A program made the position numbers and the translations under genes. Of a DNA stretch of 64,000 bases, positions 12,394 through 25,442 are shown one piece after another. The notes below the pieces were generated by a model. That model searched no databases. It worked only from the letters and a program-made list of their open reading frames with translations, and was not told the DNA's origin. The number at the start of each line of letters is the position of its first letter. The stretch's first letter is position 1. Origin of the DNA: Trichoplax sp. H2 (taxonomy: Eukaryota > Placozoa > Uniplacotomia > Trichoplacea); assembly GCA_003344405.1 (NCBI GenBank), contig NOWV01000055.1:186001-250000 (forward strand), in the 5' to 3' direction.

Positions 12394-14661
12394 ATGTCTA
12401 ACCCAAACGGTGCCCAGCAAAATATCAAGGTCGTCGATGGTCTGAATTTGACCATAGCCATAACTAGGATTTATCGTCAGTCTATTGTTTACATGGTCTT
12501 TGCAATAGTTCTATTAGCTCTGGGAATTGCAGGCCAAACAAGAGTAGCCAGCTACGTATTTGGAGCGAGTTATGGAGCCAATGCAATTTGGATTTCGGTT
12601 CTTGTAAGTTTATGGTTATGATTATTTTACCTTAGTAAATGTCAATTAAAGTAATTTAGTTACTGTCTGTCGTTGATTGTTGACCAAAATAAAGATACGG
12701 CTATTCCATGCTAGTTGTAGTTGATCGCTTAAATAGCAATAATCTATATTAAAGGTGTAAAAAGAAATATATCATTTGGTCATTTCTGGGGCTAGAATTG
12801 GGTTGCGATACTTTTAGTTGGCAAATATTTTATAAATCGAAATTAATTATTACTACTTTAGTCATTGAGTAGAATAAAGATCTAACCATTCTACAGTAGA
12901 TATAGTCAATCGATTTAAATAGAAATTATCGTCAGATCATTTTTGGAGCTAGAATTGAGTTTTAACCATTTCAATAGGCGAAAACGCTATAAATCATAAT
13001 TATTTATTACTCCATAAAGAGTTAATATTAAATTGTTTTAATTTGACATCATCAATATAAACCAGAGTTATCGAATTGGTACGATTTATCTGTTAATCAT
13101 TATACTCGTATCTTTGTAACACTGCTCGATAGATACAATTCAAATAGCCAAGCCATGTAAATTTATCGTTGTAGTTAAAGCCCAATTGTATTTAGTCTTA
13201 CTTTACTTTCTGGGCGTAATTAAACATAATACTCTGTCCTGCATAATTTTTTAATATGTACAATAGTTACACCTAATAAATATAAGCTAAAGTAGTCTAT
13301 TATTGTAGAATATAATATTAAAATTGGTATTAGTTCAGATTCACTTGATCAATAAGCGTTCGAATCAAAATTAATTAATATAATTTATCACAACATAAAA
13401 ATTTGGCTTTATGATTCAATAGATTACACAAAACTCAGGCTTTATCCAATAGATTATGATGTCAAACTATCTTCTGAGTACACCTAACGTATTAATTATA
13501 CCCGTATATATTCCTATTTTTAGTGGATCATTACCAGTGCTTTGGGTTTGGTTACGTTCAAGAATAATGTTTATCGCATTGACACAGTAAGTACAACTTT
13601 TAAATATGGTTATTAGCTGGATTTTCACTAGCATAATCTTTAAGAGTTTGTGCATGCAGTAGAAGCGTAATGCTATAGTCAGTCAACTTTGAAGCTAGAT
13701 TGCAAAAAATTACTTGAGAACTAGTTATTAGAAAAGGTTAAAGTTAATTATTTTATCCTATTACACACAATATCACAATTTGTATCATATTATGTTCATA
13801 TCATATTTATCTCTACGGTAAATTCAGCTATCTCATACCTTTGTAAAGTCATAATGCCTATGCATCTTTATCATAAGCAGTCGAGTACGGTCTGTTAGTT
13901 TGTGCTATAGGATAAGTACGATTAGTTCAAAACTTATATATTATTATCGGTAGCTGAAGTTTTCTTATTCCAGCATAAAATAAAAATTATAATATCAGCA
14001 TTAATTCATCTGATTATTAACCTTTCCAGCACTTAAGCACTAACTGTCTATTTGTATAGTAAGACAAAAGCGCTTTCTTGCCAGCTTTAATAAACTTAAA
14101 TCTTTCTGAATTCCCGTATACCTACAGCATTTATTCTTACTTGTAGTTACCAACAATGTCTCCAAAAAGTCAAACTGTAATGTATTAACTTTCATGTCTA
14201 AATTTTTACAGGCTATCCCTCATCTTGTTTTCATTGCTATCAGCATGGCTGGAACTATTGCAGGAATTGTTTTGGTTAGTATTGGCATGAGTTATGCAAG
14301 ATTTTTTGGCTACGATAGATTTATCGCAAATATGGTAGTTGGGAGTGTCATGCTAGCTGTCTACGTGTCGTTCCTTGGCTGCAGCATCTATCAAATTATT
14401 ATTTTCGCACGTTTTTCTCAGAACGGCGTGATCTCATCCGTTAGCCAGGTAGATACAGCTTCTTAATTTATAAATTACTCTTTCTTGCCGTTAAAATTAT
14501 ATAGAAGCTAATAGAATCTCAGATTGAATGTGAGATGATATTAATATGACAATTTTTATTTTTATTAGCAACCACAAGCTATTAACCAGCAGCAAACAGT
14601 AGTATATTTAAATCAACCGCAACAGCCGCAGGTACAAGAGGAAAAGAAAGTTACCTTCTAA
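12394..14661 (+). CDS. CD20/MS4A-like four-transmembrane protein, array member 2
   Basis: Four exons, all phase 0: 12394-12603 (70 codons, donor GTAAGT), 13524-13586 (21 codons, acceptor TTTTTAG, donor GTAAGT), 14212-14448 (79 codons, acceptor TTTACAG, donor GTAGAT) and 14569-14661 (30 codons plus TAA). Product 200 aa. Exon 1 carries a short polar N terminus, then RIYRQS just before TM1. TM2 is finished by exon 2 (WIITSALGLVTF). Exon 3 opens AIPHLVFIAISMAG and holds TM3 and TM4. The tail exon is Gln-rich (QPQAINQQQ, NQPQQPQVQ) and ends in EEKKVTF, close to the ending of member 5 (NEKSSTF). It has no PPxY. The exon plan is the same as in members 3, 5, 6, 7 and 8, which supports the small middle exon although it is short and variable. 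Confidence 0.85.
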
Positions 14662-16253
14662 TAGAATGGACGGCAATATTGGCTATAGGATAATATGATA
14701 GAATTAATCACAATCATTTATATCTTTAGTTACATTTAAAATGTCATCAAAAATGACAGTTAAAAGGTAAAAAATAGGAAACTTTGATATATAGGTACCT
14801 CAATGAATGATAAATACCAGCGTTTTCAACATATAGGCTAAAGATATAAGATAAATTCTTGTATAAGTAAATACTCAAGTTGTGGTAGATTTATAGACCT
14901 GCAAGATTGGTTAAAAATTTAAGATCGGACCAGATAATATGTTTCAATTCCACTTTCAAGTGTGTCAATTGGATTCATATACATAATTCGTACTCTGTTT
15001 AAGTTTATTCATCCCCTGTGATTGATATCTGTTTTATATCAATTTACGCGTACATAATTCGCTCTTGCAATTGTAAGATTAGTAAATAAAATGAAAAAAC
15101 TAAATATAATTACGAATGATTTACATTAATATTTGTTTGGTATCATTCATCTGAATACCACTGAAAATTTGTAAGGATAAAATCATACATTTCAGTTTCG
15201 ACTTATTATCTAGGATGATTTAATTAAAGTATCAAGTTTTACTTAAGAATTAATAGTTAATGATCATTTTTGATCGGATATATCATCCATATGTTAAGTC
15301 GTCAACTCTTTAGGTCATATTGCCGTTAACAAATCATAAACCCTAATTAAGCAATGAAATTGCAATAAATTAGCAACTTCGTCTTGCGAATCTAGCCATC
15401 CATATTTGCAGTAAATAAAATGTAATAATTTTAATGAAGTAACCCATTCCAAAATCTTTACTTTCAATAAGATATTATAAGCATCTATAAGTAATATCCA
15501 TTGCCATAATATTTAAAATTATAATTAAGACTACATTAACTTCTATACTTCTATAACATGAAGGATGGCAATATATAGTAATACTCTATATAATATTCTA
15601 CGAAGACTCCTCTTAGATACAATACCGAAAGCGGCATCCATTTGATATCGTTATACTATATAAACATTAAAGAGAAAATTACGATAGCAACAATTCAAAT
15701 TGGTAAGTTATGGATTCCCGTATATAATCATTATTAACAAAACTATAAACTGAGTAAATTGTTAACTTTTGCTCTAATTTCAATGAAGGCATCGCCGGTA
15801 AGTATCTCAAAAACAATATCAACTCAAGGATAGTAAAACGTTAAAGAACGAATAAAGTTAAGCCATAACTCACTAGAACATATGATTTTATTTGATTAGC
15901 AAAATACAGCATAATATTCGTTCATAACATTCAGTCTAAGAAATTGTATGTGGTATTTTCAGTCCCTAAGTCGCTCCATATGGATTTTTATCCTTGCCAG
16001 TGATGCAATCGAGAGCATGCTCAAAATTAACGAAAATACCCAGTTATTGGCCATCGAATCTGACTCCGATCGTAAAAACCGCACCCTAGTTTTAGCAAAA
16101 GAGTAGAGGTCTACTACTAACCTTCCATAGCCATAGCGAAATTAAAATTTCTCTCATTTTGATGTTGTTAGTCAGTTGATTAAGTGATTAATTGATTACA
16201 TTGTATTACTTTACATTAAGATATTAAGAGAAGCTAGAGATAATTCTTCAGAT
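14662..16253. other. Intergenic spacer, nothing recognised
   Basis: 1.6 kb of AT-rich sequence between array members 2 and 3 in head-to-tail order. It must contain the 3' end of one and the promoter of the next. No repeats or extra exons stand out. Confidence 0.5.
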
Positions 16254-18291
16254 ATGGCAACAGTAACCACTCAAGCTGTTCGCATTAGACCCATTAGTAG
16301 AGCTGATTTCATTCCTGCTATGGCACATATTACCAAGCAATACATTGTCTTCCTGGTCTTTAGTATATTGATTTTGGCTGCTGGTGGTGTTGGTGTTAGC
16401 CCGTATGGTGGATACGTCTATGGAATTACACTCTATTTTCATTGCTTCTGGGCGGCGGGCTTAGTAAGTCTCATCTACTTTACAGTCTAATTAATCATTT
16501 AAAAAACTAAATTAATAGTTGATATTGAACAAAGATCAATTAAAGACAACTTGTTATTTTGTAATCTGTCGATAATGCACTAAAGTTATAACATTTTGAT
16601 GATATTGTAGAAAATTTACTTTTAAAATTAAGGCTATTATCGTTACTGATAATTCAGGTATAGCTTTAAATATTAAATAACGCTGAGTCAAGAAATAGTA
16701 ATTCTTCTTTCTGCTAGTTTTTCTATAGTGATTCTATATTTATGGTAGCAGAAGATATAAGTATGATATATTTCATGTGATAAATTATCGCAATATAATT
16801 ACAAAGGTTGCAATTATTTTCAGATTAACACTTTGAGTATTTCTGAATAGTTTTGAATTTAAAATATTCTGTTAGATTCGTTATTGTATGTCGAAGTGAT
16901 CAACAAATTTAGTAATCACAAGCAACCATTGGCTTAGTTTAGTATTTAATAAACATTATTATAGGGCGTAAATTTTTCAAAAGCTTTCAGCAGATTCTGC
17001 AATGTCTTCTTACCGTGTGGTATAAATGTGATAACACTCAAAAGGATCTACGTTAATTAGTATACGATCTTATTTCCTGTGAGCATTAAACAGTCAAAGT
17101 AGTACTGATGACCTTTCAATCGAATTCAAGAATTAAATGGCTTTATACCAGTAATTAATTATTTATGTCCTATGCTGCATATCAGATAGCTATTAAGATA
17201 TTGGCGTCGTTTCGATATGATTCAAAAGTTAAAACTTTTTACCCTGATGGTTATTTCTGTGTTCTATACTGCATATTAGAAAAATATTGTTATATTGATG
17301 ATGTTCTTAGTTAATTTAATGATTAAGAATTTGTTTGGGAGATATATTTTATACTATAGATAATAATTTCGAATTTATTAGAGATCGCTACTTTTTAGAA
17401 TATTGTGTTTTCTAAGCTGTAAATTAAGTACGGTAGCTAATAGAATTCTTACGTTTTTTCCAACTTGATTCAGAAATTTTATTTTCTTGGTTATAGATGA
17501 TAATCTCTTGTTCGCTAGGCATAGCCACCTATAATCATGGCAGATATAAGGATAATACGGTAAGATTAGCAGTTTGAGTTTGGAATAATATATGCGTATC
17601 TTAATTAATTATTTTGATTATGACTAAATCATAGCTTATCTACAATTTATCCAGTGAATATTTTATGCCATTTTGCCGTAGCTTATTGTATTCTAACATA
17701 CCCAGTTGATGTTTTACTGGGTATTCAAAGTAAATTAGTTAACTATAGAACGACTTATGTCATCCATCAAATTATAACTTTTAAATTATTTTAGATATCA
17801 TGTTGTCTTTCTCACTACCTTTTTTCTATGGTATTTCGATGTAGGCTATTGCTCACATAGTATTTGTCGTTTTAAGTGGGCTTGGGGCATTTGGTGGATT
17901 TGTTTTACTTTGTTTAGCAGCCAATAATGTTCGCATCCTAATTTCAACAGGCCATGAAATCTTTATAAGTGCAATGTGTGTCGATGTTGTCGTCATGATA
18001 ATTTATCTATCTTATATTGGAATTGCTATTTACCAAATCGTCATTTATTCCCGTATATCCAGTGGTGGTACAATTATTGCTACTATCACACCGGTATAGC
18101 TATTGTTTCATGGATTTTAAAAATTCTTTAGAGATTATGAGCACATAAATCGTTAAATTAATAATTTATCATATAGCTTAGGATATACGAAATATTATTT
18201 TATATAGATGCAACCGGTACAACCAGTACTTTCTACTGAAACTCCACATCCTTATACTAATCATCCAAGCTATCCAAATCAGAGATTATAA
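16254..18291 (+). CDS. CD20/MS4A-like four-transmembrane protein, array member 3
   Basis: Four phase-0 exons: 16254-16463 (70 codons, donor GTAAGT), 17497-17559 (21 codons, acceptor TTATAG, donor GTAAGA), 17845-18093 (83 codons, acceptor GATGTAG, donor GTATAG) and 18208-18291 (27 codons plus TAA). Product 201 aa. Exon 1 starts MATVTTQAVR and ends YFHCFWAAGL. Exon 2 reads MIISCSLGIATYNHG, so TM2 carries the H-C-F-W-A-x motif shared by members 3, 5 and 6. Exon 3 opens AIAHIVFVVL and contains TM3 and TM4 separated by a short loop. The tail (MQPVQPVLSTE onward) is Pro/Tyr/Asn-rich, with no PPxY. Exon 1 has the same length as in member 2, pointing to a recent common ancestor. Confidence 0.87.
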
Positions 18292-21105
18292 GTAAATAAT
18301 ATAGCTGACCATCGAATGAAATTGGCACAATGTTATAGATTTTACAAGAAAAATAGTTAAGAACTGCAGGACTATTCTAACAATGAAGTAAATAAATTAA
18401 TTATATATAATTTCATATCTGTATTAACTTAATTGGTTTAGTCCATTTAGCCTATCGTAAAATTACATATCAATCGAATAATATCGATATACGTTATATG
18501 GTCTTGCCACAATTAATCAAAAATGGTGATTTTTGCTTAATCACAGATATTTAGAACTAGAATTGTTGATGCAGTTTCTTAATTCAAATATGTTTTTGTT
18601 ACTTTTACATATTGTCTTTCTGCTATGATATTTATAGCAGTTTTTAATTCATATCGCACATCGTACCAATATAACTCAATTTATGGTCACGATTAATTGA
18701 TTGATTAATTAATATTAAACTACTACTTCTATCTGCATTGAATTATCCGTTGCACTCTAGTTAAAATTATTGCGCAGGTACGAATATCGTATACTGTAAA
18801 AATTTTATTTTAAGAAACTTGATCATAAATATTTAAGCGATGGCATCTTGATAATTATAACTCATACGGTATATACTTCAAATCGTGTTTATAATTCATT
18901 ATGCCAAATATTTTCTACCGATACTTATTTACTTTCGGTCATGCTGATAAATGGCTACTAAAAATTTATTTTAGACATTCGACATTGGCTAGAGCCTAGT
19001 GCTGATGATTATATCGCAATAATGGTCGCCATTGCTATTAAAATGTGCCAAATTTTAATATTTTGTGTGCCGATCTTCGAGCTAAGAATATTTCTAACTT
19101 GCCAACAAAGTTAGAAATGTGTTTTTCTTTATCCTACACTGCTGAAAATCGGAATAACAATCAATTACTATTCCAATGCTAGATTTAATTAAGATAGAGC
19201 ACAATAGGCCTTCTAATCTTACTAAAAATCACGATTTGACTTTATTTGCTGTAAGGTTACAACTTATATAGTTGTAGGTGCTTAAAATCGGTTTAGCTAT
19301 ACGAGTCAGCTGGTATTTTAACAATTGACCAAGTAAATGTATTAAAGAAATTTCATGTTTATGTGAGGATTAAAATTTAGTTTAATCTTTTAAATGTACT
19401 GCGTTAGCATTAAACTAATCTACTTATAAGCACAATTTAACAAAAATATATTAGGTTCTAGTACTAGAATATTTCATGTAAAATAAGGAACTGTAATTTC
19501 AATTTTTTAGTACCATATAAGGTGATTAATATACTCCGGTTAAACTAGCTCGCAATTACTACTTTTAGTTCACCTAATCCTATATTAAGGGTTACTTACG
19601 TACGTATACACTAACACCCACTAAGGAAATTGCAAGCATTGCTTACTGATACTTAACCAAGAATCAAGTATAACATAGAAACTATTTATAATGCTGTACA
19701 TAGATCATGGTAATTTACTTTCGTGACGACGTACTAAATCCATTTTCATTCAATTGCAATCCAGTAAAATAGTAAACCGCAATCTTTTTCATTATTTGAT
19801 TACGGATAGAGTTTAGATCGTTAGCAGTTAAAAGAACATAAAACAGAACCAACAGCATTTGGTCGTCTAATAGCGTAAATGGTATATTTATATGTCTATG
19901 TAATAGATCATAAGCTGAGCATAGCCTTTACACGATTAAGATCATGAAACAAGAAATTATATGAAATAAAAAATCAATTATCATGTTATGTAAGACATCG
20001 GATACAGTAAATATAAAGAAATGAGAGAATGTGCATTATTTTAGTATCGTTATATTGCTCTTATACAATAAAATTTCGTATGCACAAATTTGACATAGAC
20101 TCAAAACCTAAAATATTAATTGAAGATCTTTCAAATAGCTACGAATATTATGAAGATGATTGCAATCTTTTAATGTTTTTGTAGTGCTTCAAGCCGAAAG
20201 TTTTATCAGCTGTTCTGAGTAAAAATAATCGTACACTATATCCCGTTGGATTGCATAAAACACTTTAGCTTCTATATATTTTAAGATCTGATTGAGTCTA
20301 CCGTTTAGATCAAGGAAATGGTATGTATAACGTTCGTTACGTTCATTTTAACTACAGACGACTCAAAAAATATTAGGCATACTAATTCAATCATTTCGAA
20401 GGAAAGATATGCTTAGCTGCCAGGAATATAAGTCCATACACAGATTCTATTCAATATTCATTTGCTACTTAAATTGCATTATAATGTATGATAATGCCTA
20501 GTCCTAGAAGCCGTATAAATTTATTGAATTAGGCAATCCACTAAATTTATACATCGAATTTCTTTGTTCTGCCCTTAATTGATACGATCTGAGGCGGAGT
20601 ATTTACATTGCAATTAAAGACTTTTATGTTCACATACGCCAATGTAGATTTAAGTGCTGACAATATGTGATATTACAGGTATGTAATTTATTCTGAATTT
20701 TAATTTTAAAGACTGTATGACTTTCCGTTAGTAAATTATTTATAAAATCTTAGCAAATGTTTTTACCTGAAATAATAGGAATGGGAAAGATGTTGTATTG
20801 ATTACTTACAGTATCTTTGGAGGCTGATTGTACCATCTTTGTTATCCTTAGGCCGAGGTTATAAATACATACGTACATATAAGATCTTCTAGTTGCACGA
20901 GTAGCAGCAAGTAGATTTGATTATTATTCATTTCTGATAGAATTAGTGTCTAACTCCTGCACTATTTAATCATAAACGGTATATCCTTTCGTTTCCTACT
21001 TTGACAAGGTTATCGGGTACTTAACGCTGCTCCATACAAAAATTGCTTTAAAACCAGAACACTTTTGTTTAACCTGCTACGATACGTAGAGCTATCGCAT
21101 ACAAT
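18292..21105. other. Intergenic spacer, nothing recognised
   Basis: 2.8 kb of AT-rich sequence between array members 3 and 4. A small inverted repeat lies near 19090-19118 (TTTCTAACTT and AAGTTAGAAA around a short loop). No coding signal was seen. Confidence 0.5.
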
Positions 21106-21314
21106 ATGAAGTCAACTTATAATTCTCAAATGGATGGCAGTTATGCCATCAATGGTGAGGATTTATTACCTGCCGTGCATCATATCGTTAGACAGTGTAT
21201 TGCTTTTATTATTATCAGCACATTATTGCTTATTGCTGGTGGATTTGCTGTTAGTCCATGGGGAGGATACTTGGATTTGCATTATATGGTCAATGTTTCT
21301 GGGCACCATCCCTG
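21106..21314 (+). pseudogene. Orphan, frameshifted first exon of a CD20/MS4A-like gene, array member 4
   Basis: The first 55 or so codons match the family: MKSTYNSQMDG, then HHIVRQCIAF, a TM1 and SPWGGYLD. The frame then runs into a stop at 21316-21318 just inside the expected intron. One frame over, the DNA reads YGQCFWAPSL followed by a GTAATG donor, exactly the family's exon 1 ending. The exon is 209 bp against 210 bp in members 2 and 3, so the net change is -1 modulo 3 near 21275-21290. I found no exon 2, 3 or 4 before the next paralogue starts at 23198. This is a decayed duplicate, or less likely an alternative first exon of member 5 broken by a sequencing error. Confidence 0.72.
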
Positions 21315-23197
21315 GTAATGTTAAAATAATAATGATAGATCTTCATCAAGTACATATTACTACGTATTATTATAGTATCTAAGTATTATTTAACTTTCGA
21401 TAGCTTTACGTCTAAAAGTTGTTGGAACCATTAGCTAAATAGTTAAGACTGACGACAGTCGGAAATCTATTTATTGATCGACTTCAAATGTTATAGTGAT
21501 AGAAACTCATTACAGAATTAAATGGCACACCAATCGTTTCCTTACTAAATACCTTTTTGCTACTCGATAATACAGTATTGAAGTATCTATCGGATAGCAT
21601 TGTATCATTTAACTGCTAATAATATGGTTAAACATGCTGTATTTGTGGATTCATAAATTTTGTGTTATAATACTTTTTGCTGATATTTTGGAGATTCAAT
21701 TTTAGGCAGATAAGTTTATTCTTAAGCGCACAGAGCTGAGAAAAAACTAAATAAAGCAAGAGAAAAGCTGTAGTATTTACTACTTTATAAGATTATTGTA
21801 TCAGCTATGGTTGCTATAAAAATTATTTAATGCTTTTAAATCACTGCGAACGATGCATTGGCAGTATCGACTGCTCGTGTCGAATATAAATAGAGCGTAA
21901 ATAATAGTGAACCAGAGACGAGATGTGCTTTATTAGATATTTCGTAGTATAATAGTTGTTATAAATTTTAAATTAATATAGCAGCTTTTCCCCGCTAAGT
22001 AAAAGAGTAAACTCGACATTTTGATAAAAAATTGATCCTTCCATCCAGAGTTCTGCGCAATCCACATAAAAGATGGATATTTCTACGTAGAAGAAAATAC
22101 GTATTGTCTTAACTATGATTATGGCAAGTATTAAAATAGTTGTTCCTTACTCATCTTGACATTGGATAGTTAATCGTGGAAATTGGTTTATACTTTTATT
22201 TAATAACTGTATTACGATATATTATATACGTAGAACCGTCTATGAAGGAAAGAATATAATTTATATTTCTCTTAATTTATTATACACCAATTGTTAAACT
22301 TATCGATTTCATTCGTAAATGATAATTTCTACGTACGGTCTAGTTCAAGTTCTCATAGCAGTTATTACAATTTTTTTCTTCCAGCGATAGTTATTTCAAA
22401 AGCGTTTACCGATAAGTGATTAAATTACAGTCCTAAAATTATCTCGTTGACGTAGATTTGATTACTGATAAATGTTATCCACAGCATTACTTAGCAATAC
22501 TAGTTTTAATTACCCTCATCACATGCGTGTATAGCCAAACCCATAAATGAATGTAGATAAATTTTTCTTATTTTTAGTTGATCCTTTAATATCCAATTTA
22601 TTCATTATATTTGGTTGCAGAGATCAAGGGCTAATCTAGCGATGTCTAGAACCACTTCATCAAATGGGTGTAATAATAGAAAATATTTTAAATTAGGTTT
22701 TATCAGCCTTTACATACGTCATAAACCGTAGGGTGCAACTAGTGGGATCATGTAATATTTTCAATGAATTGAACTTACGCAAGAATTTTGTTTCTTTAAG
22801 ATGCGGATTACGCTGAGTTTTAATGTCGGAGTGATTAATAGCTACTGTTAGTAGATGGATATAAGGTGTGGCGCGTGATTTACGTGTACTGATTACCTAA
22901 AAGGGATTCTATAAATGGATTTAAAATAATGAGGTTTTTATTTAACAATCATAAAAGAATTTTTCTTTTCTTAACAGGGGTGGCCCCAGGTTGCGAAATT
23001 GAATTGTAAAGAAACTATTATTGAAAGTTTTGGACCATCGGAATGTAGACTGTATAAATTAGTTAGTAGTTGATGATTAGTAGCATTTCCTGAAATCACG
23101 GCTAAGATACACTGTTATTAAAACAGAGGTTAAGAGGACTAATCATTCGGAGAATTCTTGCTTCTTGAGACAAAACTCTTTCGTTATTTGTTGTATT
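21315..23197. other. Spacer after the orphan exon
   Basis: 1.9 kb without a convincing TM-coding exon. A stretch starting at 22320 reads MIISTYGLV in one frame and faintly resembles exon 2 of sister genes, but it lacks an AG acceptor. It could be a decayed exon of member 4. Confidence 0.4.
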
Positions 23198-25442
23198 ATG
23201 GCAACTGTAATTCAAGCTCAACCCAATGTTGATCAAAATGCAGTCATGATACCACTGGTAGCATCAATGATACGTGTTGCAAGGCAGTCTATTGCTTGCC
23301 TTATTTTAGGCATAATTTTGATCATTGCTGGAGGAGTTGCTTATTCTTCCGTTGGTATCTATTTGCTAGGTATAACGAGTTATTTTCACTGTTTCTGGGC
23401 CGGAGCACTAGTGAGTCTGATTAATTAAACTTTGATAAGATGTGATGAGCATGCTAGTTCATGCGGTACCGGTAGTCAATTGTACAATTTCTTCAATAGT
23501 ATCAAAAATTAAGAAATACTTTTTTTTGCGAGAGTCATAACTACGTAGCAGTGATTTATCACTCAATTTACGGTATTAATGAAGCTATCCATCACGAATA
23601 ACTTAAAAATAATGTAAGAAGTGTGTTTCTAAAATAGCTTAGTTTACATACTGTTTTTATGTAATCAATTAATTATCGTTCGAAATTATATTTTTATAAA
23701 TTCATAGATAGTTTTCGTTAGGAGATTTTTTCTTGTATATCTAAAGTGCTATAAATTATTCAACTTTTGATGACGGCTTATAAATAGTTGCATAGAATTG
23801 ATTCATTTGTCGTCTTAATTTAAAACAAAATAGTTTTAGTCTTTGTCAACAACCAGATCAGTAATTTATCATTCCCTATAAAAAAAACATTATACCTTCT
23901 AAGTTGTTAAAACAATTAATAAAATAACTAACAATGAATCAGAGATTTTTTATAACTTTCGTTCATTTTAAAGTAGTCTTAAGAGAAATCTTCCAGTTTT
24001 ACATGTGTAGATTTTAGTAGCAATAACAATTAGCTTACAATAATAGCTTTAACTCTGACTAAATAATTTGATGCAGTGTGGCAATATACATGAACAGATA
24101 TTACAAATGCATTTTAATTGAACATGCTTGATTTGTGTTATTTATTTAAAATCTGATCAATGTTATTCAGTATGTTGAGCGTGTTGAATAAAAGAGAATT
24201 TAATTTATATCTTGTAATGGATAATGTAATATTCAATGTTTCCATGTATAATTGATAAGCGTGGTCTATTTCTTCTAAAGTGGTCGTTGAAGGTAATCTT
24301 TAATTACGAAATGGCTTGACAACTATTTATTAATCGCTCTCTTGTTAGATGATAATTTCCTCTTCACTTGGTATCGCGACTTATATCAACATCACTAAGT
24401 TTTCACGAGATGTGGTAAGTAAACTAACTCGATTACAGTATATCCTTATTTCTGATATGCATGACATATTGTTCATTAAAGAGGTGAGTTAGATCTATTA
24501 CTGCAAGTATGCTTAGAAATTATTAATATGACCATTTTATTCATGTTGAATGAATAAATACTCAATATCATTAGGCTACTATTCACTTGGCATTCCTCAT
24601 TCTTGGCATGCTGGCAGCAGTTGCAGGGATTATATTTAGTGCTATTAACCTTTCAGGTGCAGCATACCTCTTTCAGAGTAGTGCCTTACGCAACGTAGGG
24701 ATTGGAAGCTTATGTACCAATAGTGTGGTCATAGTGTTTTACATCATTTACATATCTTACTGCATTTATCATATAATCGTTTACTCTGGTACCTTGCGGA
24801 TGGTACCTAAAGTGAAGAATGGTCAGGTAACTCAAAGAATAGTTGTATGTGTATCGATAATTTAAGGTTCAAGTTTGATTAATAATGCGAACAAAACAAG
24901 AAAGAAATATTTTTGTCGAATAAAGTTTCAATGAAGGCTTACTTGCGATTGAAAGTGATACTAGTAGTTATCACAATTATTTCTCGCTTTGAGTCCATTA
25001 ATTGTAATCAATCGATGATTACTGCCAAAATTATTAAATTTGTTGTACATAAAATGTATCTATAAGTGTATACCTGAGTACATATATTAATAGTAGTAGC
25101 AATTGTGGCTCCTGTATTAAGATCATCGCAGATATAATAAGTAATGCTTTCAAGTGAAGTTTCAACTTAGTAATTTATTAATAGCGATAATGCGTGCCTA
25201 TCTTCAGTATGTAAATTCTTTCTTTCTAGAAACAATTCATTGAGGAAGGAGAGATAGTTTTATCCAATCAATCAGGCGTGAATCAACCAGGATATCAAGT
25301 TGCACAACCAACAACGTACGTGGAAACACGAGTTTTATCCAATCAATCAGGCATGAATCAACCAGGATATCAAGTTGCACAATCACCAATGTACGTGGAA
25401 ACAAGAGGAGAACCCGAGAATGAGAAAAGTTCGACATTTTAA
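23198..25442 (+). CDS. CD20/MS4A-like four-transmembrane protein, array member 5, duplicated tail
   Basis: Four phase-0 exons: 23198-23410 (71 codons, donor GTGAGT), 24349-24414 (22 codons, acceptor TTGTTAG, donor GTAAGT), 24575-24826 (84 codons, acceptor CATTAG, donor GTAACT) and 25230-25442 (70 codons plus TAA). Product 247 aa. The start is the ATG giving MATVIQAQPN; an in-frame TTG upstream is ignored. Exon 1 ends SYFHCFWAGAL and exon 2 continues MIISSSLGIATYIN, the clearest match in the window to the CD20/MS4A TM2 pattern. Exon 3 opens ATIHLAFLILGML and contains TM3 and TM4. The tail consists of two consecutive 25-residue copies (DNA 25257-25331 and 25332-25406), each VLSNQSG-x-NQPGYQVAQ followed by YVETR, then a charged end. 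The lengthened exon 2 (22 codons) keeps frame. Confidence 0.88.
25257..25406 (+). repeat. 75-bp in-frame tandem duplication in the tail exon
   Basis: Two adjacent 75-bp copies, 25257-25331 and 25332-25406, differ at only a few positions. Each encodes 25 residues, so the duplication lengthens the cytoplasmic tail without changing frame. Confidence 0.92.

Noticed and set aside
13467-13655. 62-codon minus-strand frame
   Set aside because: It overlaps the real plus-strand exon 2 of array member 2 (13524-13586), which fits the conserved exon plan.
16248-16442. 64-codon minus-strand frame
   Set aside because: Antisense shadow of exon 1 of array member 3.
21134-21382. 82-codon hydrophobic frame on the plus strand
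   Set aside because: Shifted-frame reading of the member 4 exon; hydrophobic only because the underlying TM codons are T-rich.
22320-22385. MIISTYGLV reading resembling exon 2 of the CD20-like genes
   Set aside because: Lacks an AG acceptor and a clear GT donor at the expected distance. Kept only as a possible decayed exon.
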